From: Brienomyrus brachyistius
Lineage: Eukaryota > Chordata > Actinopteri > Osteoglossiformes > Mormyridae
Direction of reading: 5' to 3'
DNA: 64,000 nt
NCBI RefSeq assembly: GCF_023856365.1
Contig: NC_064537.1
Location: forward strand, 3,487,001 to 3,551,000
Shown in pieces: positions 56,901-60,891 of the stretch. The notes under the pieces were generated by a model that worked only from the letters and a program-made list of their open reading frames with translations, made no database searches and was not told the origin of the DNA. Position 1 is the first letter of the stretch. Every line of letters starts with the position of its first letter. The position numbers were made by a program, and so were the translations under genes.

Positions 56901-56984
56901 CAGTACTCCCCCAGCATGAGGGCCAACTACTTGTCTATGACAGAAGACCAAGTCAGACACTTCGGAAATGACTTACGGGCATAG
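4948..56984 (+). CDS. ttyh2: ttyh2: Tweety homologue 2 membrane protein, 14 coding exons (gene span)
   Basis: Coding exons: 4948-5076, about 20268-20440, 30053-30164, 36902-37122, 37986-38081, 41196-41268, 49746-49815, 50572-50627, 51433-51525, 52907-52999, 54059-54201, 54317-54502, 54627-54705, 56904-56984. Joined they give about 534 residues, the usual TTYH2 length, with consistent phases throughout. Predicted architecture is five membrane segments: residues about 47-67, 88-110, 214-235, 245-268 and 388-410. Two extracellular loops carry Asn-glycosylation sequons at N129, N283 and N352, an RGD at 164-166, and cysteines at 274, 300, 367 and 382. The cytoplasmic tail holds an acidic [14 protein letters not shown] stretch and a PPSY motif (506-509), the kind bound by NEDD4-family WW domains. 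Tweety proteins were described as volume- or calcium-linked anion channels, though later structures question a pore. The ttyh2 choice over ttyh1 or ttyh3 rests on synteny with rpl38 and dnai2 and on close N-terminal similarity. Confidence 0.93.
5077..7410. other. ttyh2: ttyh2 intron 1, left part
   Basis: No exon recognised. A short palindromic-looking stretch with repeated gtacc/ggtac motifs at about 5255-5395 resembles a fish MITE. The rest is unique-looking, AT-rich sequence. Confidence 0.6.
5255..5395. repeat. MITE-like element with repeated gtacc motifs
   Basis: Motifs such as agtaccactttgtacc, aattgtacctcttaaggtac and ggggtacattgatgtttgtacc recur in opposing orientation. Such GGTAC-rich palindromic elements are common in teleosts. 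Ends and target duplication were not established. Confidence 0.4.
7411..8661. repeat. Minisatellite, 43-bp unit, about 29 copies (ttyh2 intron 1)
   Basis: Unit around ggataaaatgggagagttgg; consecutive taaaat motifs are 43 bp apart (7421, 7464 and so on). The variant block cgtcttcgagcagtctgcag followed by aggatcaaatg occurs near 8127 and again 386 bp later near 8513, i.e. nine units minus a one-base deletion. This shows a segmental duplication within the array. Confidence 0.97.
8662..12381. other. ttyh2: ttyh2 intron 1, second part
   Basis: No exon or RNA gene recognised. G-run at 8779, C-runs near 10620 and 10880, a CT-rich stretch near 9940-9990, and a short repeat-like stretch (gtttcccagctcagtcctca) near 11708. 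Open frames here are short and lack family similarity. Confidence 0.6.
12382..14620. repeat. Minisatellite, 41-bp unit in 82-bp dimers, about 54 copies (ttyh2 intron 1)
   Basis: Units share ccattagcaaatc, ggattatgggggtggg and then alternate between gcaacacgtta and actacaattta endings. In the middle and right part the array is therefore an 82-bp higher-order repeat. A block beginning with ggttatggggtggggctaca at 12434 recurs at 13500, again showing duplication inside the array. Confidence 0.97.
14806..14930. repeat. TG-rich microsatellite with gtctgtgtcagtatatctg units
   Basis: Three copies of a 33-bp-like unit (tgtctgtgtcagtatatctgt) grade into a pure (TG)n run. Confidence 0.9.
15135..15175. 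repeat. (GGAT)n-type simple repeat
   Basis: gatggatgaatggatgggtgg and similar follow ataagtggttagaag, the usual tail of a class of fish non-LTR elements. Confidence 0.7.
19087..20227. repeat. Minisatellite, 44-bp unit, about 25 copies, abutting exon 2 and the gap
   Basis: Unit around ggctgactgtcttgtcaact; ggctgact recurs every 44 bp (19263, 19307 and so on). Degenerate units occupy 19087-19240 and near-identical ones the rest. The array runs straight into the N gap, 46 bp before the first readable exon 2 codon. It is CT-rich on the plus strand and may supply the pyrimidine tract of the exon 2 acceptor. Confidence 0.97.
20228..20271. other. Assembly gap (44 N)
   Basis: Runs of N join a 44-bp tandem array on the left to ttyh2 exon 2 on the right. 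The array was probably too long or too uniform to assemble, so the true gap length may differ from 44. Confidence 0.99.
20268..20440 (+). CDS. ttyh2: ttyh2 exon 2 (about codons 44-101; 5' edge lost in an N gap)
   Basis: The visible reading frame runs from 20274 to the donor agctg|gtgagg at 20440 (phase 2). It encodes the first membrane segment ([14 protein letters not shown]), a charged loop ([12 protein letters not shown]) and [16 protein letters not shown], the start of the second membrane segment. The acceptor is not visible: no usable in-frame AG lies between the gap (N at 20228-20271) and the exon body. By alignment of length with the family only about two codons are missing, so the acceptor should lie around 20266 in the gap. 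The first visible residues ([13 protein letters not shown]) put Asn, Lys and Asp inside the expected hydrophobic helix, so sequence next to the gap may be wrong. Confidence 0.85.
22613..22660. repeat. (TG)n microsatellite
   Basis: Pure TG run followed by cgcgccctgtgatggactgg, a LINE-tail-like motif. Confidence 0.95.
23141..23260 (+). repeat. tRNA-derived SINE fragment
   Basis: A-box-like gtgactccgtgggttagg, then gatcggaaggtcaaagtgat, and the shared ending gaggcccttaacccccagct. The B-box is damaged. Same family as the copies near 553, 37245 and 40900. Confidence 0.65.
23640..23709. repeat. (TG)n microsatellite
   Basis: About 70 bp of TG with a few interruptions. Confidence 0.95.
24083..24285. 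repeat. Short minisatellite, about 44-bp unit, 5 copies
   Basis: ccaatcaggtgc recurs at 24083, 24127, 24172, 24216 and (as ccaatcaagtgc) 24269, separated by ctgtttgagggagcaaagcc-like sequence. Confidence 0.9.
24407..25666. repeat. Minisatellite, 45-47-bp unit, about 27 copies (ttyh2 intron 2)
   Basis: Units contain gtggtacttatggaggatgt, tagcatagctgcaggc and caaaacacag. Units with acacagcgtgg are 47 bp and those with acacagtgg are 45 bp. Where 45-bp units dominate (about 24880-25110) an open frame appears on the minus strand; it is a by-product of the period being a multiple of three. Confidence 0.97.
25667..26200. repeat. MITE-like sequences after the 47-bp array
   Basis: tttacatgcacgctaatcaa, tgtgttaatctgactcaaat and agtgcatgtaaacatgttaa resemble a common fish palindromic element. 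The stretch ttttccactgtaccaggtag ... ggtaccaaaagtacggtact at 26040-26110 resembles another. Exact ends were not found. Confidence 0.4.
26811..26861. repeat. Orphan diverged unit of the 47-bp minisatellite
   Basis: taaaacacagtatggtacat, atgtggaatgttggtatagc and ggcaggctaaa match one full unit of the 24.4-25.7 kb array with scattered changes, 1.1 kb beyond its end. Confidence 0.75.
26905..27840 (+). pseudogene. Degraded CR1/L2-like LINE reverse transcriptase remnant
   Basis: Reading plus strand, 26946-27110 encodes [14 protein letters not shown] and DYEKDLG, and 27385-27735 encodes [53 protein letters not shown] and TRTRGH. These blocks are the C-terminal part of the reverse transcriptase of CR1/L2-type non-LTR retrotransposons, a very common genomic repeat. 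Between them 27180-27385 is unrelated sequence, so the copy is interrupted and its frame is broken. The 3' end carries three short tandem copies of tcgtttgtaaatttc, as is usual for tails of this group. Not a functional gene. Confidence 0.85.
28011..28126. repeat. Small palindromic MITE-like element, 116 bp
   Basis: Left end cagtgtctctcaatccagtc and right end gactggattgagaaacactg are imperfect inverted repeats of about 28 bp. No convincing target duplication was found. Confidence 0.65.
28127..30052. other. ttyh2: ttyh2 intron 2, right part
   Basis: No exon recognised. Holds a 24-base C-run near 28480, (CA)n at 29213-29250 and a G-run near 29817. The last 30 bp form a good pyrimidine tract for exon 3. 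Confidence 0.6.
29213..29250. repeat. (CA)n microsatellite
   Basis: Pure CA run of about 36 bp. Confidence 0.95.
30053..30164 (+). CDS. ttyh2: ttyh2 exon 3 (codons 101-138)
   Basis: Acceptor ttttttcgtcgtag|c, donor ctg|gtaagc. Completes the Cys codon from exon 2, then encodes [20 protein letters not shown] through SGVDNL: the end of the second membrane segment and the beginning of the first extracellular loop. N129 in NHT is a glycosylation sequon conserved in the family. Confidence 0.95.
30165..30950. other. ttyh2: ttyh2 intron 3, left part
   Basis: Nothing recognised besides intron sequence after the exon 3 donor. Confidence 0.55.
30951..31290. repeat. 18-bp tandem repeat, left segment
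   Basis: About 17 copies of units like acggtcacagtctgactt. The 18-bp period is a multiple of three, so open frames appear on both strands (for example SYGHSLT and RSQSDL repeats on the plus strand); these are not genes. The same unit reappears at 33066-33165. Confidence 0.95.
31735..32460. repeat. Minisatellite, 86-bp unit in 172-bp dimers, about 8.5 copies
   Basis: taacagcgcttagtattaat recurs every 86 bp (31741, 31827, 31913 and so on). Units largely alternate between tcttagagaactagggcaga and tcttagagcactggggtaga forms, giving a 172-bp higher-order pattern. Confidence 0.96.
32789..32952. mobile_element. hAT-like MITE with about 58-bp TIRs
   Basis: Left end caggggcaggcagccctgat and right end atcagggttgcctccccctg are inverted repeats that continue for about 58 bp to caggttttccatcctacctg / caggtaggatagaaaacctg. 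Flanking octamers atctggag (32781-32788) and gtctggat (32953-32960) share six of eight bases, consistent with an old 8-bp hAT target duplication. Confidence 0.7.
33066..33165. repeat. 18-bp tandem repeat, right segment
   Basis: acggtcacatggcctgactc, twice, then cacataacctgactc, gttgcagtctgactcacagt and cgcagtctgactt: the same unit as at 30951-31290, cut off by the intervening element. Confidence 0.85.
35884..36127. repeat. Short tandem repeat, 18- to 22-bp units
   Basis: About 12 copies of ctgctgctcgttacttatc-like units, some extended by actc. Produces spurious Leu/Cys/Ser-rich open frames. Confidence 0.93.
36285..36370 (-). repeat. tRNA-like SINE fragment, reverse orientation
   Basis: gatttgaacccgtgacctt reads on the minus strand as a B-box-like aaggtcacgggttcaaatc. 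Confidence 0.45.
36902..37122 (+). CDS. ttyh2: ttyh2 exon 4 (codons 139-212)
   Basis: Acceptor cccctacag|gtg, donor ctacag|gtgagg (phase 2). Encodes the first large extracellular loop, including the RGD at residues 164-166 ([15 protein letters not shown]). R164 corresponds to the basic position reported as important in Tweety proteins. Ends with the AEYYR block that leads into the third membrane segment. Confidence 0.95.
37123..37985. other. ttyh2: ttyh2 intron 4
   Basis: Contains a SINE fragment at 37245-37360 (B-box gctggtttgaatccc and ending caaggcccttaacctgcaac) and nothing else recognised. Confidence 0.65.
37245..37360 (+). repeat. tRNA-derived SINE fragment
   Basis: Intact B-box-like ggtttgaatccc at 37272 and shared 3' motif aaggcccttaac near 37328. 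Confidence 0.65.
37986..38081 (+). CDS. ttyh2: ttyh2 exon 5 (codons 212-244)
   Basis: Acceptor cctctag|g, donor accac|gtgagt (phase 2). Encodes [20 protein letters not shown] followed by [11 protein letters not shown]: the third membrane segment and a short basic cytoplasmic loop. Confidence 0.95.
38872..38972. repeat. Palindromic MITE-like element, 101 bp
   Basis: gtacaaatccaggccatggt ... tttcaaccaaccagt on the left is inverted on the right as actggttgaaac ... ccttggtctggatttgtac. The two arms cover nearly the whole element. Confidence 0.75.
39196..39610. repeat. DNA-transposon-like fragment (pogo/Tigger-like, tentative)
   Basis: Begins tacagtaaaatcctgttataac and has several forms of gtccgttatatcc and gtccgttataagcga towards the right end. 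Such ttataac/gttata termini occur in Tigger-like elements. No matching terminal repeat pair or transposase was established. Confidence 0.35.
40016..40100. repeat. 26-bp triplicate
   Basis: aaaagttgttgatacctgtc followed by tgtctg, three tandem copies with a partial fourth. Confidence 0.95.
40900..41100 (+). repeat. tRNA-derived SINE
   Basis: A-box gtggctctgtgggttagg, B-box-like gcttcaaatccgg, 3' motif gacccttaaactccagttgc and an AT-rich tail (ctaaatggattaaatgtaaa). Confidence 0.75.
41196..41268 (+). CDS. ttyh2: ttyh2 exon 6 (codons 244-268)
   Basis: Acceptor ttctttctccag|g, donor gccgtg|gtgaga (phase 0). Encodes [20 protein letters not shown] then ATAV, the fourth membrane segment. Confidence 0.94.
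41334..41393. repeat. (TG)n microsatellite
   Basis: TG run with two gcgtg interruptions, 65 bp after the exon 6 donor. Confidence 0.95.
41588..41770 (+). repeat. tRNA-derived SINE
   Basis: A-box tggtagcacagtggttaag (41593) and B-box ggtttgaatcc (41641) have tRNA-like spacing. It is the best-preserved tRNA-like head in the window but differs from the aaggcccttaac family in its 3' part. Confidence 0.8.
41837..42454. mobile_element. Tc1/mariner-like non-autonomous element with 246-bp TIRs
   Basis: Left arm 41837-42082 and right arm 42209-42454 are inverted repeats of exactly 246 bp with about five differences, flanked by TA on both sides (41835-41836 and 42455-42456). The terminus tactgaacaaaaatataaac is a widely seen fish transposon end. 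The 126-bp centre contains an ATG at 42135 opening [20 protein letters not shown], which resembles the N-terminal helix-turn-helix start of Tc1-like transposases, but the frame runs directly into the right arm. The copy is thus an internal-deletion derivative without transposase activity. Family assignment is inference from the TA duplication and this fragment. Confidence 0.85.
42526..42935. repeat. AT-rich tandem repeat, about 41-bp unit, 10 copies
   Basis: Alternating tatatagccccttatgtatg and tatataaccccttgtgttatg half units. It starts 70 bp after the Tc1-like element. Confidence 0.93.
44472..44902. repeat. TG microsatellite, interrupted by a MITE
   Basis: (TG)n at 44472-44503 and a longer tgtgtgtctg-rich run at 44720-44902 flank the element at 44504-44716. 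Confidence 0.9.
44504..44716. mobile_element. Palindromic-ended MITE within a TG repeat, 213 bp
   Basis: Left end gggtatactgatccttatgg and right end ataaggataggtataccc are inverted repeats of about 24 bp. The element sits exactly between two TG runs, so either it inserted into the microsatellite or its ends seeded the runs. Confidence 0.75.
45000..45260. repeat. Degenerate tandem repeat of tatgtcat / atgacatcac motifs
   Basis: Variants of tcttatgtcatcgtatgtcc, tatatcacagcctc and cccatgacaagacagccttt recur every 30-40 bp; highly diverged. Confidence 0.5.
47463..49222. repeat. 69-bp coding-phase minisatellite, about 25 copies (ttyh2 intron 6)
   Basis: The unit reads tacaggcccagtgaagcatg, ccgcctgcccacggagccat, taggcagtggggtggagggg, tctgaggtt. 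Because 69 is a multiple of three and the unit lacks stops, the plus strand is open for 638 codons (47407-49323; 23-residue unit [20 protein letters not shown] + SEV) and one minus frame is open for 588 codons. Differences among units include synonymous and non-synonymous changes. It lies wholly inside intron 6 with no splice-site or homology support, so I treat it as a repeat rather than a gene. Confidence 0.93.
49746..49815 (+). CDS. ttyh2: ttyh2 exon 7 (codons 269-292)
   Basis: Acceptor gacccccccag|ggc, donor gccg|gtgagt (phase 1). Encodes [20 protein letters not shown] then ITA: the second extracellular loop, with conserved C274 and the sequon N283-Q-T. The following intron is almost entirely a tandem repeat. 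Confidence 0.93.
49816..50571. repeat. ttyh2: ttyh2 intron 7: almost entirely a tgtgtctatgctg tandem repeat
   Basis: From about 49847 to 50562 the intron consists of ctgtgtctatgctgtgtctg-type units, in longer repeating blocks that include gctgtgtatgtgtctatgct. The array ends 9 bp before the exon 8 AG and starts 31 bp after the exon 7 donor. Cys/Val-rich and Arg/His/Asp/Thr-rich open frames here are repeat products. Confidence 0.95.
50572..50627 (+). CDS. ttyh2: ttyh2 exon 8 (codons 292-310)
   Basis: Acceptor gtcttgcag|ac, donor cagcag|gtaact (phase 0). Encodes [18 protein letters not shown] with conserved C300. Confidence 0.93.
50628..51432. other. ttyh2: ttyh2 intron 8
   Basis: Nothing recognised apart from a degraded SINE-like stretch near 51110-51180 (ctggctgcgtgcgtgtaaaa). 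Confidence 0.55.
51433..51525 (+). CDS. ttyh2: ttyh2 exon 9 (codons 311-341)
   Basis: Acceptor cgtttcgcag|gca, donor gcagag|gtgagt (phase 0). Encodes [20 protein letters not shown] then [11 protein letters not shown], a strongly conserved helical part of the second extracellular loop. Confidence 0.95.
51526..52906. other. ttyh2: ttyh2 intron 9
   Basis: Left two thirds shows nothing recognised. The right third is a degenerate tandem repeat (see 52500-52880) ending about 25 bp before the exon 10 acceptor. Confidence 0.6.
52500..52880. repeat. Degenerate tandem repeat, about 42- to 45-bp unit, 9 copies
   Basis: Variants of gagtactctgtcaggacact followed by gtcagtagggtgtt recur throughout, with frequent small indels. 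Confidence 0.8.
52907..52999 (+). CDS. ttyh2: ttyh2 exon 10 (codons 342-372)
   Basis: Acceptor ctctttcttgcag|agg, donor cacaag|gtaggg (phase 0). Encodes [20 protein letters not shown] then [11 protein letters not shown], with sequon N352-S-S and conserved C367. A G-run tandem array begins a few bases past the donor. Confidence 0.95.
53007..53840. repeat. G-run minisatellite, about 21 copies (ttyh2 intron 10)
   Basis: A constant core (cagcctctcactgagggac, ggtgtcatgt or agcatcatgt) is separated by G-runs of 7 to about 14. The array starts eight bases after the exon 10 donor. Each unit offers one long G tract, so neighbouring units could form G-quadruplexes on DNA or pre-mRNA, and run length is expected to be hypervariable. 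Confidence 0.96.
53878..54045. repeat. TG/CTG-rich repeat with an exact 70-bp duplication, up to exon 11
   Basis: A block of tgtatgtgtgtgtctgcatc, tgtgcacgtgtgtgtgtctg, tgtgcatgtgcctgcgtctg at about 53886-53956 is repeated at about 53972-54042, 13 bp before the exon 11 acceptor. Confidence 0.88.
54059..54201 (+). CDS. ttyh2: ttyh2 exon 11 (codons 373-420)
   Basis: Acceptor gcggccggcag|gac, donor gcccg|gtgagt (phase 2). Encodes [16 protein letters not shown], then the fifth membrane segment ([20 protein letters not shown]) and a basic stop-transfer stretch (RVLRRIAAR). The acceptor has an unusually poor pyrimidine tract because a TG/CTG-rich repeat runs up to it. Confidence 0.94.
54202..54316. 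other. ttyh2: ttyh2 intron 11 (115 bp)
   Basis: Short C-rich intron with two copies of a cgccccctcacccctcc-containing stretch around gagactcggtg. Confidence 0.85.
54317..54502 (+). CDS. ttyh2: ttyh2 exon 12 (codons 420-482)
   Basis: Acceptor ctggcccag|g, donor gtacat|gtgagc (phase 2). Encodes the cytoplasmic tail: [20 protein letters not shown], then a Ser-rich [20 protein letters not shown] and SNAPVSEYM. The acidic DPFNPQ block and the Ser-rich block are conserved in TTYH2. Confidence 0.95.
54627..54705 (+). CDS. ttyh2: ttyh2 exon 13 (codons 482-508)
   Basis: Acceptor cctcccccccag|g, donor ccctcg|gtgtgt (phase 0). Encodes [20 protein letters not shown] then GSPPPS. The final PPS joins the first Tyr of exon 14 to make PPSY. 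If intron 13 is retained the frame adds VCWVP and stops at 54721-54723. Confidence 0.93.
55431..55938. repeat. Minisatellite, 56-bp unit, 9 copies (ttyh2 intron 13)
   Basis: cagacgtacactgcagctgt recurs every 56 bp (55461, 55517 and so on) with aggagacgtcacactgtgtt gctcctgctccagca between; copies are nearly identical. Confidence 0.97.
56402..56416 (+). CDS. ttyh2: Candidate 15-nt microexon of ttyh2 (PFSNA)
   Basis: A pyrimidine-rich tract ends in gtactttcag at 56401. It is followed by ccttttagcaacgca and a near-consensus donor gtaagt at 56417. The 15 nt are a multiple of three, carry no stop, and fit phase 0 on both sides (exon 13 ends and exon 14 starts in phase 0). Inclusion would insert PFSNA between PPPS and YSPS and break the PPxY motif. 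This is inference from splice-site appearance; no transcript evidence is available here. Confidence 0.3.
56904..56984 (+). CDS. ttyh2: ttyh2 exon 14 (codons 509-534 and stop)
   Basis: Acceptor gtctcccacag|tac. Encodes [20 protein letters not shown] then GNDLRA and TAG at 56982-56984. The C-terminal SMRANYLS...RHFGN block is conserved in TTYH2 and TTYH3. Confidence 0.95.
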   Translation, partial: YSPSMRANYLSMTEDQVRHFGNDLRA

Positions 56985-57630
56985 ACCTACACCCACCTTG
57001 CATCCTCAGCCCCGCCCCCCGTCACTATCCCCCAATCACAACCTTCCAGGCTTTGAGATGGACTGCTGTCTCCCCCAGTGACCTTGGGAAGGAATTTTCT
57101 TGTGATTCTACCACAGAACATTCTAGAGCACAAAGTAAAACCTGCAACTGCTGATATGCCTTAATGTCAGCGTTCCACACGTAACACTTTACGGTCTACG
57201 GTCTTCCCGGAACCCAGCAATGGTCACAGTGATGTGTAAATTAATTAATCTCCTTACATCTTGCTTCAGACAGTGCAAGGATGGGGTGTGTCACCTTAAG
57301 GTCACCTTAATCTCCAGTGTGGGGCTCGAAGCTGACAGCTACCTGGTAGCCATGGTGTCCTCAAACACCGTGGACAAAGTACATTAGCAGCACAGTTTTT
57401 ATTGTCCAAGCCAAAAAAAGCCCAGTGAACAGTTTTAACGCTTTCAGGAACCATTTTATTGGCCTTTCAAGCACATGCATGAATTCTCCGTGCTTTGACA
57501 GCATTAGGAAATCATTTTTCTCTAATCTTGAATAATATTCTTCTTGTTTGCAAACGTGTTTCTTTCCAAGCAGTAAAATGGAAAAAGATCCACGTGAATA
57601 TAGGCACTGGTGCTAAATTTCTTTTTGCAC

Positions 57631-57636
57631 AATAAA
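57631..57636 (+). terminator. ttyh2: Candidate proximal polyA signal of ttyh2
   Basis: AATAAA in gcacaataaaagttttcgg, about 650 nt after the stop codon, with a T-rich context downstream. It could produce a short 3' UTR isoform. Confidence 0.35.
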
Positions 57637-58398
57637 AGTTTTCGGCCCTTTCGGACAGATGTCAAAAACATCTTTTAAGTGATATTTAATATACATGAGA
57701 AAGCCAAAATAATTATTCCAGTTTTCCAACTCTGAGTTACAGGGAACGAATACTAAGCTTTGTTTTTCGGTCTGAGGTAGAATCTGAGATTCCTTAGCCC
57801 CTTTATTGGCTTAACATTTGAAGCAGTCCCAGTGAAATTTGGTTATGGGGTTTAATATGTGACATTTCTCCCATTAGGTAGTTGATTTGATTAGAATTTT
57901 TGTAAGTTTGTAATAAACAGCTCTTTGAAGTTTGTTATAAAAAGAAAAGTTTACCCAATATGGCTGAAGTTATTGTAATAACTGAGTATTAGAAGTTTGA
58001 TTACAGAATCTATATGCTGTTATATATATATACGCCGTTCCAAGCCACACCAAAACACCCGCAGAGCCAATAGGAAAAAGCCCAGTCAAAGCCTATTCGG
58101 GGGGGGAGGGGGGCACTGGGCGCTCTGCAGACACTTAGTGTGCTTATGTCTTGGGCCAGTCCTAAATAGGAACAAAGGTAACCCCCCACCTGAAGGCTCT
58201 TTTGGGGAGGGGTCTTGTGTTTGTATTGTTTGCCAGATGCAGCACAATAATATGTCAGCTGCTGGTTGACTGGAGGACCAGACCAGGGTCTTAGACCTTC
58301 CAGCTCAGGACCTTAGTGTGGATGTGATCAGCACAATCACCTCCAAAAGAGCATCTCCCCACACTGGCAGCTTTGGGCAGACCTACCCCCCCCCCCCC

Positions 58399-58400
<2 letters not shown>

Positions 58401-58449
<49 letters not shown>
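58401..58449. repeat. (CA)n microsatellite
   Basis: CA run preceded by a 14-base or longer C-run, inside the probable ttyh2 3' UTR. Confidence 0.95.
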
Positions 58450-58450
<1 letters not shown>

Positions 58451-59544
58451 GTACAGTGCCGTTGTGTCTTACCCTGCAGTTCCGTACGTAAACACAGGCT
58501 GGGTGGACACACCCCCAATAAGGGATTCTGGGTACCTCCTCAGTCCATGCACAAAAATTCCCTGGTAACTCGTTCCCATTTTTCAGTTCAGGACACCTTA
58601 GCATGACCGTACTCCAAAGTCGAGGGCTGGATTTGTCTATCAGCTTTTCCGACGTTCATAACTTTAATTTAAAGTTTTAGCGACCTAACTCGATTTGTGC
58701 CATGCTAACTTGATGTGCGTGATGTGTAGTGCACAAGCGGTGTTGTGTGTTGGAAGCTATTCTGTCACCACTTTACACCAACGCCGTGTCTGGATATCAG
58801 TACGCCGGGCGCATAGAGCTCAGACCTTGTTTCCGAGTTTGATACAGGATGACTTGATGCGTGCTTTATGAAGGTGCGGTGTGCCTGTCTCTTCCTCGCC
58901 AAACACCGGGGCCGTCGATCCAGGGAAGGAACCGGAAAACAGCACTTGTGATGTTGCCTGAAGAGGACTGTGAAAGCGAGGAGCCGAGACCATTCTGGGA
59001 AACCACAAGTTGCTTCTTTTGGGAAAGATTGTGCTGAAAATTGTTTCATCCCCCGGTGGAAAAACTATGTTTACTAACACTGTCTTCCATTGTCTAAACC
59101 TGGCCAAGTTCTATGAAAATATGATCTGGAAAGAATCCTGATTTCCGAGTGTTCATTTACTGATTACATTGATCCGTTTATTTTTATTTGTTTTTCTCGT
59201 TGCATGTAACGGTGTTTGAATATAGCACTGCCTACAACCACTGATAATGGTGCTTTGTGTATAGCGCCCCTACTGGCTGGGCTTTAAAAAGGTGTTAAGA
59301 TACATTTAAGTAGGAAATATGTGTGTGATTGTAGTCTGCATTTTGGCACAAATCATGTAATCCTTGATACTTCAGATAGAGGATGTAATGAATCAATAAA
59401 TATTATTACCTTATTATAAGATTATACATGTTGTGTTTTATTATAATGAATTGGATGTTTTTCTCTAATTTTGATATATCTTTTGTTAAGCTGTATTCGA
59501 TTTATATTTAATTTTAAACTTCTGGGGAATGCTACTGAAGATTT

Positions 59545-59550
59545 AATAAA
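59545..59550 (+). terminator. ttyh2: Candidate distal polyA signal of ttyh2
   Basis: AATAAA followed by a run of A and, within 30 nt, by ttctctgaacgtgcctgctttttt, a plausible T/GT-rich downstream element. It would give a 3' UTR of about 2.6 kb. An alternative AATAAA lies at 59395-59400. Confidence 0.5.
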
Positions 59551-59570
59551 AAAAAACTTTCTCTGAACGT

Positions 59571-60279
59571 GCCTGCTTTTTTACAAGCTGAAGCGCCAAA
59601 CCAGTGCAATGCTAATTCGGCCCACAGCTACGGATGTCCCGGGCTTCCGTGAGCTTAGCAGAAATATCGCACGATTAAAGCCACCTTGAGGCGCAGTGGT
59701 TAAGGAACTTAATTAAAGAACCTACCAATACCAGTCCGCTCACACGGTCAGTTTTACTAAGTCGAGTTGTGAATTTATAGTGGAAAGACATAACATGATG
59801 GTGCTTAGTTATGCACACTGTACACAGGGCTGCCAACTTTGGGCACCTACGGGCAATGTGCATGTGTGAGTGAATGGTGTGCGAGTGTGCCCTGCGATGG
59901 GCTGCCCCCCCATCCTGAGTTGCTCCCTGCCTCGTGCCCATTGCTTCCGCGATAGGCTCTGGACCGCCCGCGACCCAGTAGTAGGATACGCGGTTTGGAA
60001 AATGGATGGATGGATGTTACTAAAGGCAAACTTCCTGGAGGGGTTGGCTGGTTTTTGCGAGCGCGTGGGTCTAATCGTACGTGAGCGTATTTGCTATCGC
60101 AGGTTCTCTGCCTGGCGTTTGGCGTTTCGCGGCGTTCATACATCAGTACTGGTCAGGCAATATATCGCCGTCTAAGACAAAATGCCAGTGTACTGAGGTG
60201 CATGAAATTCTACAGAAGAAAATAATATACAATTCATTACTATCAACATCTCTGGATTAAATAGCGAGCCTGACTATAA
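59571..60279. other. ttyh2-dnai2 intergenic region
   Basis: Holds a LINE-tail-like repeat at 59840-60020 and no gene. Confidence 0.65.
59840..60020 (+). repeat. Non-LTR retrotransposon 3'-tail fragment with (GGAT)n end
   Basis: gtgccctgcgatgggctgcc, gtgcccattgcttccgcgat, aggctctggaccgcccgcga, then ggaaaatggatggatggatg. This arrangement is very common in teleost genomes. A second copy lies at 61175-61268, in dnai2 intron. Confidence 0.75.
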
Positions 60280-60441
60280 AGTCCGCAGCGCCCGACGGAT
60301 TCAGCGTGCGCTGCGTAGCACGCGCCTTATGGCATCACGTACTGTGCGTTGTTGCTAGGATACAGTAAACCGCTGTCGGCGCTTGCGTGCACCTCAGGAC
60401 TGGGTTTAGCGTGATACCTAATAAATCATAACTTGCGAAAG
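60280..60441 (+). promoter_or_regulatory. dnai2: dnai2 promoter and untranslated first exon
   Basis: A CpG-rich stretch at about 60280-60400 precedes a good donor (gcgaaag|gtaaga) at 60441/60442. The matching acceptor is gtcttaag at 60678, upstream of the start codon, so a non-coding first exon ends at 60441. The exact transcription start is not visible. An RFX-like X-box half-site lies inside this block. Confidence 0.6.
60351..60363 (+). promoter_or_regulatory. dnai2: Candidate RFX X-box in dnai2 promoter
   Basis: GTTGCTAGGATAC resembles the RFX X-box (GTTGCYATGGNAAC-like palindrome). The left half-site is good; the right half is degenerate, with two mismatches to GTTGCTAGGCAAC. RFX factors control ciliary genes in vertebrates, and dnai2 is one. 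It lies about 80-90 bp upstream of the first donor. Confidence 0.45.
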
Positions 60442-60678
60442 GTAAGAATTCAAGCTTTACGTGCTTTTCCGTTTGGACCCTAAACTTTCTGCTCGTCGTC
60501 CGACCTATACCGCCACTGGCGTTTACAATCCAGGTGTCGATGGTGCTTCGATTATAAGATAAGATATTATCGATTATAAGATGAAAGCACTTGTTTGTGT
60601 GTGGCAGATCATTGTTGCACTGCTGCCTTTATGTCATGTCATTCTCAATACTTGTATCTTTCTTGCTTTTGTCTTAAG

Positions 60679-60708
60679 CCCGGGGCGCGTGACGCTGCGG
60701 CCGTCGCC
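60679..60708 (+). other. dnai2: dnai2 5' UTR part in exon 2
   Basis: Thirty bases between the acceptor ttgtcttaag and the ATG. The start context gccgtcgccATGG is a strong Kozak match. Confidence 0.65.
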
Positions 60709-60891
60709 ATGGAGATCGTGTACGTGTACGCTAGGAGGCGCTGCCACTTCGGCCGTCCCTGTAACTTCTCAGACCGGCCGGCCGAGCTGCATGTGGACGT
60801 GCTGCCGGACCCGGCGCTGGCGGCCGACTTCATTCGCAGGGACCCCTGCGACGTGGCCGCGCAGGGCGCGCAGGAGATGTCGGAGCACGAG
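60709..60891 (+). CDS. dnai2: dnai2 first coding exon (codons 1-61)
   Basis: Encodes [20 protein letters not shown] through AQEMSEHE. The junction SEHE|VNTERFE fits the family. The donor is cacgag|gtcggg, GT but with a poor consensus after position +2; I saw no better donor preserving the junction. Very GC-rich compared with neighbouring exons. Confidence 0.93.

Larger units (their letters stand above)
54706..56903. other. ttyh2: ttyh2 intron 13
   Basis: Holds the 56-bp array at 55431-55938 and the candidate microexon at 56402-56416. The rest shows nothing recognised. Confidence 0.7.
56985..59570 (+). other. ttyh2: Probable ttyh2 3' UTR
   Basis: No gene is seen in these 2.6 kb. AATAAA signals occur at 57631, about 57912, 59395 and 59545. 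The last is followed by an A-rich then T-rich stretch and looks like the distal end. The segment holds a (CA)n microsatellite at 58401-58449 next to a C-run, and AT-rich sequence with several AU-rich motifs. Which polyA site is used cannot be decided from sequence. Confidence 0.5.
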
